NCBI RefSeq assembly: GCF_900156745.1
Contig: NZ_LT707065.1
Coordinates: 4,340,001 to 4,404,000, forward strand
Source: Achromobacter sp. MFA1 R4
GTDB taxonomy: Bacteria; Pseudomonadota; Gammaproteobacteria; Burkholderiales; Burkholderiaceae_B
DNA: 64,000 nt
Reading direction: 5' to 3'
The notes beneath the pieces were generated by a model. That model was given only the letters and a program-made list of their open reading frames with translations, ran no database searches and had not been told where the DNA came from. This document shows positions 17,154 through 25,033 of the stretch, in pieces. The first letter of the stretch is position 1; each line of letters begins with the position of its first letter. A program made the position numbers and the translations under genes.

Positions 17154-18629
17154 ATGCAGCAGGTTCTGTGTCCGCAGTGCGGCGCCCCAGTCAAGTTCAC
17201 GTCCGCGGCTTCCGTCATGGCGGTCTGCGGCGCGTGCCGCAGCACCTTGCTCAAGGATGCCGAGTCGGTCAAACGCATCGGCGAGGCGGCCGACGTCCTG
17301 GAAGACTATTCGCCGCTGTGCCTGGGCGCGGCGGGCGTCCACGACGGCAAGCGCTTCGACGTCATCGGCCGCATCCAGCTGCGCTTTGACGAAGGCTTCT
17401 GGAACGAGTGGTATCTGTGGTTCGAGGATGGCACCGATGGCTGGCTGTCGGACGCCTCGGGCCAGTACGCCGTCACGCGGCGGCGCCAGGCCAAGACCAC
17501 GCAAAGTCTGCCGGCGTTCGAGGACATCGCGCCGGGCGACGAGTTCAAGCTGGACGGACAGCGCTTCGTGGCCGCGGACGTGCGCACCAGCCAGGCCGGC
17601 GGCGCCCAGGGCGAGCTGCCGTTCGTGCCGGGCGACGGCTGGCAGGCCAAGGTGGCCGACTACCGGAGCCTGGACGCCTTCCTGACGCTGGACTTTTCCG
17701 ATGGCCCGCAGCCCGAGCTCTACATCGGCAAGGCGTTCGACCTGGCGGCCATGCAGGCCGGGTCGCTGCGCACCAAGGAGCAGGTCGAGGAGACCGCCGG
17801 GCGTTTCCGCGGCCAGATCAAGGCGCTGGATTGCCCCAATTGCGGCGCGCCGATCACCTTTGTCGCTGCGATGGCCACGAACGTGGTCTGCCCCTCGTGC
17901 GCGGCGGCCGTCGATTGCTCGGGCCCCACGGCAGAAGTCATCGAAAAGGCGCGCCGGGTACAGAAGATCCGGGCCACGCTGGCGCTGGGCTCGGTCGCAA
18001 AGATGGAGGGCGTGGACTGCACCCTCATCGGCCTCATGAAGTGCGCCGACCCCGATCCCGAAGAGCCCTCCAGCTGGACCGAGTACCTGCTGTTCAATCC
18101 GGCCAAGGGATTCGTCTGGCTGGTGGAGTCCGAAGAGGGGTGGGAGCGCGTGCAGGTCTGCGACACCTGGCCCAGCCACAACAACGCCACCAGCGTGCGG
18201 TGGCGCAACCGGCTGTACCAGAAGCTGTACGACTACACCTCGCGCGTGGAAATGGCGCTGGGCGCCTTCAACTGGCGGGTCAAGGTCGGCGACAGCACGC
18301 GCATCACCGATTACAAGGTCGGCACGCTGAAGCTCACGCGCGAGCTGGGCGACAAGGAACTGGGGTGGTCGGCGTCGGCGCCGGTGTCGCCGGCGCAACT
18401 GGCCCAATGGTTCAACCGGCCCGAACTCAACCGGCAGAAGGCCATGGCCGGCGCTACCGCCAAGGCCGCCGGGGGCTACCGCAAATGGGCCAAGGGGGCG
18501 CTGATCGCCATGGTGTTCCTGAACTTCGACAACATCTTCGACGGCCGTTTCATTCCGGTCCTGGTCGGGATGGCGTTTCTGTGGGTGCCGGCGCTGCTGG
18601 CCGACACGCTGATGGGCGAGGACGAATAG
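17154..18629 (+). CDS. DUF4178 protein with two zinc ribbons and C-terminal membrane segments
   Basis: This 491-residue protein shows a duplicated plan. A zinc ribbon at the N-terminus (CPQCG, then CGAC, residues 6-28) is followed by a beta-rich DUF4178 domain. A second ribbon (CPNCG, then CPSC, from about residue 227) is followed by a second DUF4178 domain (about 280-420). The chain ends in a hydrophobic region (about 445-485) likely to cross the membrane. No enzymatic function is known for the family. It sits between an SPFH protein and speD in a packed operon, pointing to a membrane-bound partner of polyamine-related enzymes. Confidence 0.85.
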   Translation: MQQVLCPQCGAPVKFTSAASVMAVCGACRSTLLKDAESVKRIGEAADVLEDYSPLCLGAAGVHDGKRFDVIGRIQLRFDEGFWNEWYLWFEDGTDGWLSDASGQYAVTRRRQAKTTQSLPAFEDIAPGDEFKLDGQRFVAADVRTSQAGGAQGELPFVPGDGWQAKVADYRSLDAFLTLDFSDGPQPELYIGKAFDLAAMQAGSLRTKEQVEETAGRFRGQIKALDCPNCGAPITFVAAMATNVVCPSCAAAVDCSGPTAEVIEKARRVQKIRATLALGSVAKMEGVDCTLIGLMKCADPDPEEPSSWTEYLLFNPAKGFVWLVESEEGWERVQVCDTWPSHNNATSVRWRNRLYQKLYDYTSRVEMALGAFNWRVKVGDSTRITDYKVGTLKLTRELGDKELGWSASAPVSPAQLAQWFNRPELNRQKAMAGATAKAAGGYRKWAKGALIAMVFLNFDNIFDGRFIPVLVGMAFLWVPALLADTLMGEDE

Positions 18630-18630
18630 C

Positions 18631-18795
18631 ATGAAGGGCAAGGTGTTGTATGCCATCTATGCGGTGGTGGTCGTGCTGGCCACCACCAGCGCCAGCGGGC
18701 CAGGCTCGCGCCTGGTCGGCGGCGGCAGCGGCAGCAGTTGGGGCGGCGGTTATTCCGGCGGGTCCGGCTGGTCGTCGGGCGGATCCCACAAGTGA
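18631..18795 (+). CDS. Small glycine/serine-rich protein, 54 residues
   Basis: The ATG lies one base after the DUF4178 stop codon. The frame has an N-terminal hydrophobic segment (VLYAIYAVVVVLATTSA) that could be a signal peptide or anchor, then a low-complexity tail rich in Gly, Ser and Trp (for example GSSWGGGYSGGSGW). Its stop codon overlaps the GTG start of speD as GTGA, so it sits between two coupled genes and is very probably translated. I know no function for it. It may be an exported or membrane-tethered accessory of the DUF350/SPFH/DUF4178 set. Confidence 0.7.
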   Translation: MKGKVLYAIYAVVVVLATTSASGPGSRLVGGGSGSSWGGGYSGGSGWSSGGSHK

Positions 18796-19142
18796 CGGGG
18801 CACGCCACCCCGGGCCGGCACGTGCTGGCGGACTTTCGCGGCGTCGAGGCCGGCCTGCTGGCCGACGCGCCCGCCCTGGAACGGCAGATGACCGCGGCGG
18901 CGCGCGCGGCGGGCGCGCAGGTGCTGAGCGCGCATTTCCATCATTTCGGCGAAGGGGCGGGAGTCACGGGCGTGATCCTGCTCAGTGAATCCCACATCAG
19001 CATCCATTCCTGGCCGGAGCACCGGTTCGCGGCCCTGGACATCTTCATGTGCGGCGCCGCCCGGCCCGAAGCGGCGTTGGACTTCCTGCGCGCCGCGCTG
19101 GCCCCCGAAGCGGTGCGCGTCACTACCGTGGCGCGCGGCTGA
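18792..19142 (+). CDS. speD: S-adenosylmethionine decarboxylase proenzyme
   Basis: This 116-residue bacterial-type AdoMet decarboxylase makes decarboxylated AdoMet, the aminopropyl donor for spermidine synthesis. The self-cleavage motif ESHISIHSWPEH is present; the Ser after the Glu becomes the pyruvoyl cofactor. Downstream, DIFMCG supplies the catalytic Cys. The GTG start at 18792 overlaps the stop of the small glycine-rich gene and removes an unlikely N-terminal extension. Placing speD with DUF350, SPFH and DUF4178 genes, and its donor-using synthase in the divergent operon, ties those membrane proteins to polyamines. Confidence 0.92.
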   Translation: MTGHATPGRHVLADFRGVEAGLLADAPALERQMTAAARAAGAQVLSAHFHHFGEGAGVTGVILLSESHISIHSWPEHRFAALDIFMCGAARPEAALDFLRAALAPEAVRVTTVARG

Positions 19143-19206
19143 CATCGCACTGCGCCGTTCGGCTAAACACTGCCCTTGATATTTCATAAACGCCACGCCC
19201 TGCAAA

Positions 19207-19235
19207 TTGACTACCGTTATATACCTGGATATATT
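19207..19235 (+). promoter_or_regulatory. Sigma-70-type promoter of modABC
   Basis: TTGACT (19207-19212) and TATATT (19230-19235) are separated by exactly 17 bp. The modA start codon lies about 37 bp downstream. The -10 is covered by a ModE-like operator. Confidence 0.7.
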
Positions 19236-19238
19236 TCG
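19215..19238. promoter_or_regulatory. ModE-like operator overlapping the modA promoter
   Basis: The 24-bp site reads CGTTAT at its left end and ATTTCG at its right end, in the layout of the E. coli ModE site, where CGTTAT and ATAACG lie at the same spacing. One half-site matches perfectly and the other has two changes. It covers the -10 box, so molybdate-loaded ModE would repress modABC. modE itself is encoded just downstream of modC on the other strand. Confidence 0.65.
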
Positions 19239-19271
19239 ATCCTGAACCGCCCCTATCCCCAGGAGAACGAC

Positions 19272-20030
19272 ATGTTGTACAAACGCCCGCTCGTTGCGCT
19301 GACTCTGGCGCTTGCCGCCGCATGGAGCGGCCATGCCAGCGCCGGCGAGCTGGTGGTATCGGCCGCCGCCAGCCTGACCAACGCGTTCAAGGAAGTGGCG
19401 CAGGGCTTTGAAAAAGCGCACGCGGGCACCAAAGTGATCCTGAACTTCGGCGCGTCCGACGTGCTGCTGCAGCAGATCGTGAAGGGGGCGCCGGCGGACG
19501 TGTTCGCCTCGGCCGACCAGAAGGCGATGGACAAGGCGGTCGAGGAAAAGGCCGTCAAGCCCGCCTCGCGCGTGGACTTCGCGGCCAACCAGATCGTGCT
19601 GATCGTGCCGGCCGACAGCAAGGCCAACATCACGGCGCTCAAGGATCTGGAGCGCGCCGAGGTGAAACGCATCGCCTATGGCAATCCCGCCTCGGTGCCG
19701 GTGGGGCGCTACACGCAGGCGGCCTTGCAGGCCGCGGGCCTGTGGGACGCGGTGCAGGCCAAGAGCGTGCTGGCCCAGAACGTGCGCCAGAGCCTGGACT
19801 ACGTGGCGCGCGGCGAGGTCGACGCCGGCTTCGTCTTCGCGACCGATGCGGCCATCATGCCGGGCAAGGTCAAGATCGCCGTGCGCGTGCCCTCGCAGAC
19901 GCCGGTGACCTATCCCATCGCGTTGACCACGCGCGAGGCCGCATCCAAGGAAGCCGAAAGCTTTGTCGCTTATGTGCTGTCGCCCGCCGGCCAGGCGATA
20001 CTGTCGCGCTACGGCTTCCAGAAGCCTTGA
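19272..20030 (+). CDS. modA: Molybdate ABC transporter, periplasmic binding protein
   Basis: This 252-residue protein has a signal peptide ending near GHASAG and the ModA opening LVVSAAASLTNAFKEVA, whose serines bind the oxyanion. Other family marks are NFGASDVLLQQI, GAPADVFASAD and a late Tyr-containing segment (TPVTYPIALT). It captures molybdate, and in some relatives tungstate, for the ModBC importer. The ATG follows an AGGAGAACGAC leader. It is first in the modABC operon, under a promoter carrying a ModE-like site. Confidence 0.95.
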   Translation: MLYKRPLVALTLALAAAWSGHASAGELVVSAAASLTNAFKEVAQGFEKAHAGTKVILNFGASDVLLQQIVKGAPADVFASADQKAMDKAVEEKAVKPASRVDFAANQIVLIVPADSKANITALKDLERAEVKRIAYGNPASVPVGRYTQAALQAAGLWDAVQAKSVLAQNVRQSLDYVARGEVDAGFVFATDAAIMPGKVKIAVRVPSQTPVTYPIALTTREAASKEAESFVAYVLSPAGQAILSRYGFQKP

Positions 20031-20054
20031 GTCCCTGTTCAATCGTAGGCATCG

Positions 20055-20741
20055 ATGAGTGATCCGGTCTGGGTTCCCCTGCTGCTTTCCCTGAAAGTGG
20101 CCGGGTGGGCCACCCTATTGGCAGCCATTGCCGGCACGGCCGTGGCCTATGGCCTGTCGCGCTGGCGCTGGCCCGGCCGCGACCTGCTCGATGCCATCCT
20201 GACGTTGCCGCTGGTGCTGCCGCCCACCGTGCTGGGCTATTACCTGCTGGTGCTGCTGGGCCGGCGCGGCATCCTCGGCGAGACGCTGGCGGGCTGGGGC
20301 ATCGAGCTGGTCTTCACCTGGCAGGGCGCCGTGATCGCGGCGTCCGTGGTGGCTTTTCCCCTGGTGTTCAAGTCGGCCCGCGCCGCGTTTGAAAACGTCG
20401 ACGGCCAGCTCGAGAACGCGGCCCGGGTGCTGGGCGTGGGCGAGGCCGGGGTGTTCTTCCGCGTGACGCTGCCGCTGGCCGCCCGCGGCATCGCCGCCGG
20501 CGTGCTGCTTGCGTTTGCGCGCGCGCTGGGCGAGTTCGGCGCCACGCTCATGATCGCCGGCAACCTGCCGGGCCGCACGCAGACCTTGTCGGTCGCCATC
20601 TACGAAGCGGTGCAGGCGGGCGACGATGCCACCGCCAACATGCTGGTGCTGGTCACCTCGGTGACCTGCGTCGTCGTGCTGCTGGCCGCGGGCAAGCTCG
20701 TGCCGATCGGCGCCGGCCAGCGCAACGGAGGCGGGCGATGA
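20055..20741 (+). CDS. modB: Molybdate ABC transporter permease
   Basis: This 228-residue inner-membrane protein has about five to six helices and the ABC coupling-loop region ARALGEFGATLMIAGN, the typical EAA motif of ModB and CysTW-type permeases. The LPLVLPPTVLGYYLL segment is characteristic of ModB. It forms the channel fed by ModA and ends with a 4-base overlap with modC, so translation is coupled. The start ATG is 24 bp after the modA stop. Confidence 0.95.
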   Translation: MSDPVWVPLLLSLKVAGWATLLAAIAGTAVAYGLSRWRWPGRDLLDAILTLPLVLPPTVLGYYLLVLLGRRGILGETLAGWGIELVFTWQGAVIAASVVAFPLVFKSARAAFENVDGQLENAARVLGVGEAGVFFRVTLPLAARGIAAGVLLAFARALGEFGATLMIAGNLPGRTQTLSVAIYEAVQAGDDATANMLVLVTSVTCVVVLLAAGKLVPIGAGQRNGGGR

Positions 20742-21424
20742 GCGTGGACATCCAGGTGCGCAAGACCATGGTGTCGGGCGACCGCAGATTCGACCTGGAC
20801 GTGCAATTCAGTTCGTCCGCCAAGCGCATCGCGCTCTTCGGCCCGTCGGGCGCGGGCAAGAGCCTGACGCTGCGGGCCGTGGCCGGGCTGCTGCGTCCGG
20901 ACGCCGGGCGCATCGAGATCAACGGCCGGGTGCTGTTCGACAGCCAGGCCGGCATCTGCCTGCCGGCCCGGTCGCGCCGCGTGGCTTACCTTTTCCAGGA
21001 CTACGCGTTGTTTCCCCACCTGACCGTGGCGCAGAACATCGCCTTCGGCCTGCGCCGCGGCTGGCTCAATCCGCGCCGACGCGAGGCGACGCGCGAGGCG
21101 CGGCGCTGGGTGGATGCGTTCGAGCTGGGCGCCATCGTGGGCAGCTATCCCAACGAAATCTCGGGCGGGCAGAAGCAGCGCGTGGCGCTGGCGCGGGCGC
21201 TGATGCTGCAGCCCGACATCCTGTTGCTGGACGAACCCTTTTCCGCGCTGGACTCCCAACTGCGCGGCAAGATGCGCCAGGAACTGGACGCGCTGCAACG
21301 GCAGCTGGACGTGCCGATGCTTCTGATTACGCACGATCCGGCCGATGTGGAGGCGCTGGCTGATGAGGTGTTCCAGGTGCGCGAGGGCAGGGTGGGCCGC
21401 GGCGACGAACGCGTGGGCCTCTGA
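20738..21424 (+). CDS. modC: Molybdate ABC transporter ATPase, short form without the C-terminal Mop domain
   Basis: This 228-residue ATPase has Walker A GPSGAGKS, signature ISGGQKQRVALARAL, Walker B ILLLDEPFSALD and the switch His in ITHDP. The E. coli enzyme is about 350 residues because a Mop/TOBE molybdate-sensing domain follows the ATPase. Here the chain stops right after the nucleotide-binding domain with no sign of a frameshift, so direct inhibition of uptake by intracellular molybdate through that domain is not expected. Control probably rests on ModE. Confidence 0.93.
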   Translation: MSVDIQVRKTMVSGDRRFDLDVQFSSSAKRIALFGPSGAGKSLTLRAVAGLLRPDAGRIEINGRVLFDSQAGICLPARSRRVAYLFQDYALFPHLTVAQNIAFGLRRGWLNPRRREATREARRWVDAFELGAIVGSYPNEISGGQKQRVALARALMLQPDILLLDEPFSALDSQLRGKMRQELDALQRQLDVPMLLITHDPADVEALADEVFQVREGRVGRGDERVGL

Positions 21425-21469
21425 CCGGCCCGGGCGGCGCAAGGCCCTCTGGCTGCCTGCGGGAAGGGG

Positions 21470-22288
21470 CTAGTCCAGCACGCCCAGGATCACGCTGGAT
21501 GCCTTGAAGATGGCCACGGCCGGCGCGCCGACGCCGAGCTGCAGGTCCGTTGCGCTCTCGTTCGTGACAATGGCCGCCAGCGTGGCGCCGCCGTCCATGT
21601 CGATCAGGATTTCGGTGTTGACCGCGCCCGGGCGCAGCTCGGCGATGCGGCCCAGCAACTGGTTGCGGGCCGAGAGCCGCAGGCCGGGGCCGGGGGCGCC
21701 GACGATGACCGACGACGCCTTGACCAGCGCAATGGCTTCCTTGCCCACCGCCAGGCCCAGCTCTTTCGTACTTTCCCGCGTGATGGTGGCCGTGACGGCA
21801 TGGCCGCCGGCGATGCGCAGCAGCACTTCGTCGTTCACCGCGCCTTCTCGGATCTCGATGACGGTGCCCAGGAACTTGTTGCGTGCACTGGTCTTGAGCA
21901 TGAATCGCCTCATCAGGTCGATGTCGCCGCTGGCATCCTGCCCCGCGCGCGTCAGGTTGTCCATGAACTTGCGATGCTCGGCCTCGAGCGCCCGGAAGGT
22001 CGCGATCAGGCGGCGCGCCCTGTCGGTCAGCCGCGTGCCGCCGCCGCCCTTGCCGCCCGCCGCCCGCAGCACCAGCGGCTCGCCGGCCAGGTTGTTCATG
22101 GCGTCGATCGCGTCCCACGCGCCCTTGTAGCTCATGCCCACGGCGCGCGCCGCCGCCGTGATCGAACCGGTGGCATCGATCTGCGCCAGCAGGTCGATGC
22201 GGTTCTTTCCGCCCCAGGTCTGGGCGCCGGAGCGAAACCAAATAGAGCCGTCGAGTTCGAGCATGGTGTGGGGGGTGTCGTTATCCAT
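21470..22288 (-). CDS. modE: Molybdate-responsive transcription regulator
   Basis: This 272-residue protein has an N-terminal winged helix (about residues 15-115, including AARAVGMSYKGAWDAI) and two consecutive Mop domains, each starting with an SARN signature (SARNKFLGTV near 140 and SARNQLLGRI near 210). The pair binds molybdate. It converges on modC, and a matching operator overlaps the modA promoter. The start at 22288 is uncertain because no clear Shine-Dalgarno precedes it; an upstream ATG in the same frame would add about 20 residues. Confidence 0.92.
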   Translation of the reverse strand: MDNDTPHTMLELDGSIWFRSGAQTWGGKNRIDLLAQIDATGSITAAARAVGMSYKGAWDAIDAMNNLAGEPLVLRAAGGKGGGGTRLTDRARRLIATFRALEAEHRKFMDNLTRAGQDASGDIDLMRRFMLKTSARNKFLGTVIEIREGAVNDEVLLRIAGGHAVTATITRESTKELGLAVGKEAIALVKASSVIVGAPGPGLRLSARNQLLGRIAELRPGAVNTEILIDMDGGATLAAIVTNESATDLQLGVGAPAVAIFKASSVILGVLD

Positions 22289-22464
22289 GGCAGGGAGCGT
22301 CGGGAAGTGTAATGGACCGGCGCGAGCGAGGGCGGCCGGGGTGCTCATGAACCGGCCATTTCGCAACCCCTTGCGCGGTGGCCGGGGTTGCGAATGAGAT
22401 TCTGTTGAAACTTTGGTGGCTTCGCGGCACTATGTTCTGGCCTTGAACTCACGGAGAGATCGAC

Positions 22465-23061
22465 ATGAAAGCGTTGAAATTGCTGACGGCGGGTTCCATG
22501 ACGGCATTACTGGCGGCCTGCGCCTCTGGCCCCACGGTCAAGAGCGATTATGACCACCAGGCTGATTTTGCGCAGTACCGGACTTTCGGCTACATGACGC
22601 CGCTGGGTACGGACAAGGCGGGCTACAACACCTTGCTGACCGAACGGTTAAAGAGCGCCACGCGCGGCCAGATGGAAATGCGCGGCTATACGTACAGTGC
22701 CACCAATCCCGACCTGCTGGTCAATTTTGGCGCCAAGCTCCAGCAACAGACCGAGGTCGTGCCCGGACCCGCGCCCATGGGTCCCTACTACGGCTACCGC
22801 GCGGGCTTCTACGGCGGCTGGCCAGGCTACGGGTGGGGCGACGACGTCTATCAATATACCGAAGGCACGCTCAGCATCGATCTCGTGGACGCGCGCCGCC
22901 GGCAACTGGTCTGGGAAGGCGTCGCGGTGGGTGAAATCCAGAACCCCTCCAGCGCCGGGTCGTCCGAGAACGTGAACAAGGTCGTGGCGGAAGTCTTCGC
23001 CAAGTACCCCTTCCGCGCCGGCGTTGCCGCGCCGCAGGTTCCCGACAAGACTAAACGCTAG
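22465..23061 (+). CDS. DUF4136-family outer-envelope lipoprotein
   Basis: This 198-residue protein has a lipoprotein signal with lipobox LLAAC (Cys at about residue 19). The DUF4136 body begins DYDHQADFAQYRTFGYM and runs through the SIDLVDARRRQLVWEG segment typical of the family. A Gly/Tyr-rich loop (PYYGYRAGFYGGWPGYGW) lies in the middle. Family members are membrane-anchored lipoproteins without a defined activity. It has its own upstream region and a GGAGAG Shine-Dalgarno. Confidence 0.88.
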   Translation: MKALKLLTAGSMTALLAACASGPTVKSDYDHQADFAQYRTFGYMTPLGTDKAGYNTLLTERLKSATRGQMEMRGYTYSATNPDLLVNFGAKLQQQTEVVPGPAPMGPYYGYRAGFYGGWPGYGWGDDVYQYTEGTLSIDLVDARRRQLVWEGVAVGEIQNPSSAGSSENVNKVVAEVFAKYPFRAGVAAPQVPDKTKR

Positions 23062-23106
23062 ACCCGCATCGGATCCCGCGTTGGACCAAGTGTGATAGGA
23101 CGCCGC

Positions 23107-24339
23107 ATGACTGTACGCCCCAAGGCCCGCAACGAAGACACCAAAGACACCGAAAACGCCAAAGACCCCAAAGACTCCCAGGAAATGCCGCACTACGACA
23201 CCGTTGCGCTCGTGCTGCAGGGCGGCGGGGCGCTCGGGTCGTACCAGGCGGGGGTGTACCAGGGCCTGCACGAGGCCGGCATCCGGCCCACCTGGATTTC
23301 CGGGATCTCCATCGGTTCCATCAACGCGGCCATCATCGCCGGTTCGCCGGAAGACGAGCGGGTCGACCGCCTGCGCGGCTTCTGGGAAAGCATCTGCCGG
23401 CCCAGCGGGTTTGCGTCGATGCCGTGGGGCGAGTCGTTGGGGCGCATGTTCGAGGGCGTTCCGTTCGGCTTCGGCTCGCCTGCCATGAACGGGCAGGTGT
23501 CGGCGCTGCAGGCGCTGCTGACGGGCCAGCCGGGCTTTTTCAAGCCGCGCTTTCCGCCGCCCTACATGGTCCGGGGACGCGGGGCCGCCTCCACCAGTTT
23601 CTACGACACCTCGCCGCTGGCCGATACCTTGCGCCAGTTCGTGGACTTCGATGTGCTCAACAGCGGCGCGGTGAGGGCCAGCTTTGGCGCCGTCAACGTG
23701 CAGTCGGGCAATTTCGCGTACTTCGATAGCACCGAGCGCACGCTGGGACCCGAGCACATCATGGCCTCGGGCGCCTTGCCGCCGGGATTTCCGTCAGTGG
23801 AGATCGAGGGCCAGCACTATTGGGACGGCGGCGTCGTGTCCAATACGCCGCTCGCGCAGGTGCTGACCACCGAAAACATGCGCGACACGCTGGCCTTCCA
23901 GGTGGACCTCTGGCCCGCGCGCGGCGCCCTGCCCACGTCGCTGGAAGAGGTGGCCGAACGGCAGAAGGACATCCAGTATTCCAGCCGCACCCGGCTGGTC
24001 ACCGACCAGTTGCGGCGTGTGCTCAAGCTGCGCCATGGCCTGCAGCGTCTGCTTGAACGTCTGCCCGAAGCCGATCGCGCGGCGCCGGACCTTGCCGACA
24101 TCCGCAAGCTGTCGCACACGCCGGCCACCAACATCATCAACCTCATCTACGAAGCCAAGCACCTGGAGCGCTACTCCAAGGACTACGAATTCGGCACCGA
24201 GGCGATGCGCGAGCACTGGGAATCCGGACTCGCCGACATCCGCCGCACCCTGCAGAAACCGGGCATCCTGGCCCGGCCCACGCAGGACAGCTGTTTTGTC
24301 ACGCACGATATCCATCGCAACGGCACCAAGCATTCATGA
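23107..24339 (+). CDS. Patatin-like phospholipase (DUF3734 type)
   Basis: This 410-residue serine hydrolase has the patatin oxyanion loop LQGGGALGSYQAGVY, nucleophile elbow GISIGS and the Asp of the Ser-Asp dyad in WDGGVVSN, followed by the C-terminal DUF3734 extension of bacterial members. It probably deacylates phospholipids or storage lipids. The N-terminus before the domain is a charged low-complexity stretch (EDTKDTENAKDPKD). The ATG at 23107 has an AGGACG upstream; one five codons earlier is also possible. Confidence 0.88.
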   Translation: MTVRPKARNEDTKDTENAKDPKDSQEMPHYDTVALVLQGGGALGSYQAGVYQGLHEAGIRPTWISGISIGSINAAIIAGSPEDERVDRLRGFWESICRPSGFASMPWGESLGRMFEGVPFGFGSPAMNGQVSALQALLTGQPGFFKPRFPPPYMVRGRGAASTSFYDTSPLADTLRQFVDFDVLNSGAVRASFGAVNVQSGNFAYFDSTERTLGPEHIMASGALPPGFPSVEIEGQHYWDGGVVSNTPLAQVLTTENMRDTLAFQVDLWPARGALPTSLEEVAERQKDIQYSSRTRLVTDQLRRVLKLRHGLQRLLERLPEADRAAPDLADIRKLSHTPATNIINLIYEAKHLERYSKDYEFGTEAMREHWESGLADIRRTLQKPGILARPTQDSCFVTHDIHRNGTKHS

Positions 24340-24520
24340 CATTCATGACGGCGCGGGGGGCGCCACCGCTACTTGCGGGCGGTTTGTAGGATTGGTCTGA
24401 AAGGTGAGCGTCGGCAGGCTGGGGACCGCGCCTTGGCGGTAGTCTTGCGGGACAAACCGCAACCTTGTTTCGGGACCGTCCGCCACCGCATGCCGGCAGC
24501 CGTCCCCTTGGAGAACCGTC

Positions 24521-25033
24521 TTGGATGCCCCCGTTCTTGCACCCGTTCTTGCCGCCGTTGTTGCGCTCGATGTTGCTCCCGATGTTGCCCTCGATGTTGC
24601 TGCCGATCTTGCCCCCGACGTTGCCTCCGGTCTCGCGGGCCCGCGTTCCGCCCGGCGGCACGCGCCCGCCGGCGATGCCTGTCGAATCCAGACGCCAGCC
24701 CGCCGGCGGACCGGCGCCGGCCATGATCCCGGCGATGGCTGGTGGAGCCTGCTCTACTGGGGCTGGACCTTGCAGATGCCCAGCGGCGCGCGCCTGGACC
24801 TCACCGAGATCGAACGCGCCTGCTTCGCCTGCCTGGTAAAGAATCCGCGCCGCGAACTGGTGCGCGATGAACTCAAGGCCATCCGCAGCGGACTGAACAT
24901 GCGGTCCCTCAACGTCGCGATCTGCCGGCTGCGCGGCAAGGTGCGGCAGGCCGGTTTGCGGCTGCCGCTGCACACCGTCCATGGGGTGGGCTACGCGTTT
25001 CTCGGCAACCTTCGGGAGCTGTCCACCGACTAG
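24521..25033 (+). CDS. Winged-helix DNA-binding protein with repetitive N-terminus
   Basis: This 170-residue frame starts with TTG behind a good GGAG. Residues 5-40 are a repeat of four-residue units such as DVAP and DVAL, encoded by the 12-bp DNA repeat. A linker follows, and then a C-terminal OmpR-type winged helix (about 75-165: LTEIERACFACLV, SLNVAICRLRGKVR, LHTVHGVGYAF). It has no receiver domain. An 18-bp palindromic element, TTGCGG then CCGCAA (24445-24462), about 60 bp upstream may be its operator. Targets are unknown, and the true start could lie after the repeat. Confidence 0.65.
   Translation: MDAPVLAPVLAAVVALDVAPDVALDVAADLAPDVASGLAGPRSARRHAPAGDACRIQTPARRRTGAGHDPGDGWWSLLYWGWTLQMPSGARLDLTEIERACFACLVKNPRRELVRDELKAIRSGLNMRSLNVAICRLRGKVRQAGLRLPLHTVHGVGYAFLGNLRELSTD
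24533..24640. repeat. Degenerate 12-bp tandem repeat, about nine units
   Basis: Nine consecutive 12-bp units resemble GATGTTGCTCCC. The middle ones at 24569, 24581 and 24593 differ at only a few positions. Because 12 is divisible by three, gain or loss of units would keep the winged-helix frame open and change only the N-terminal length. Confidence 0.8.

Noticed and set aside
16149-18656. 835-codon minus-strand open frame across the SPFH and DUF4178 genes
   Set aside because: It is a GC-driven shadow with low-complexity Arg/His/Leu content and no motif. The plus strand has recognised families and ribosome-binding sites.
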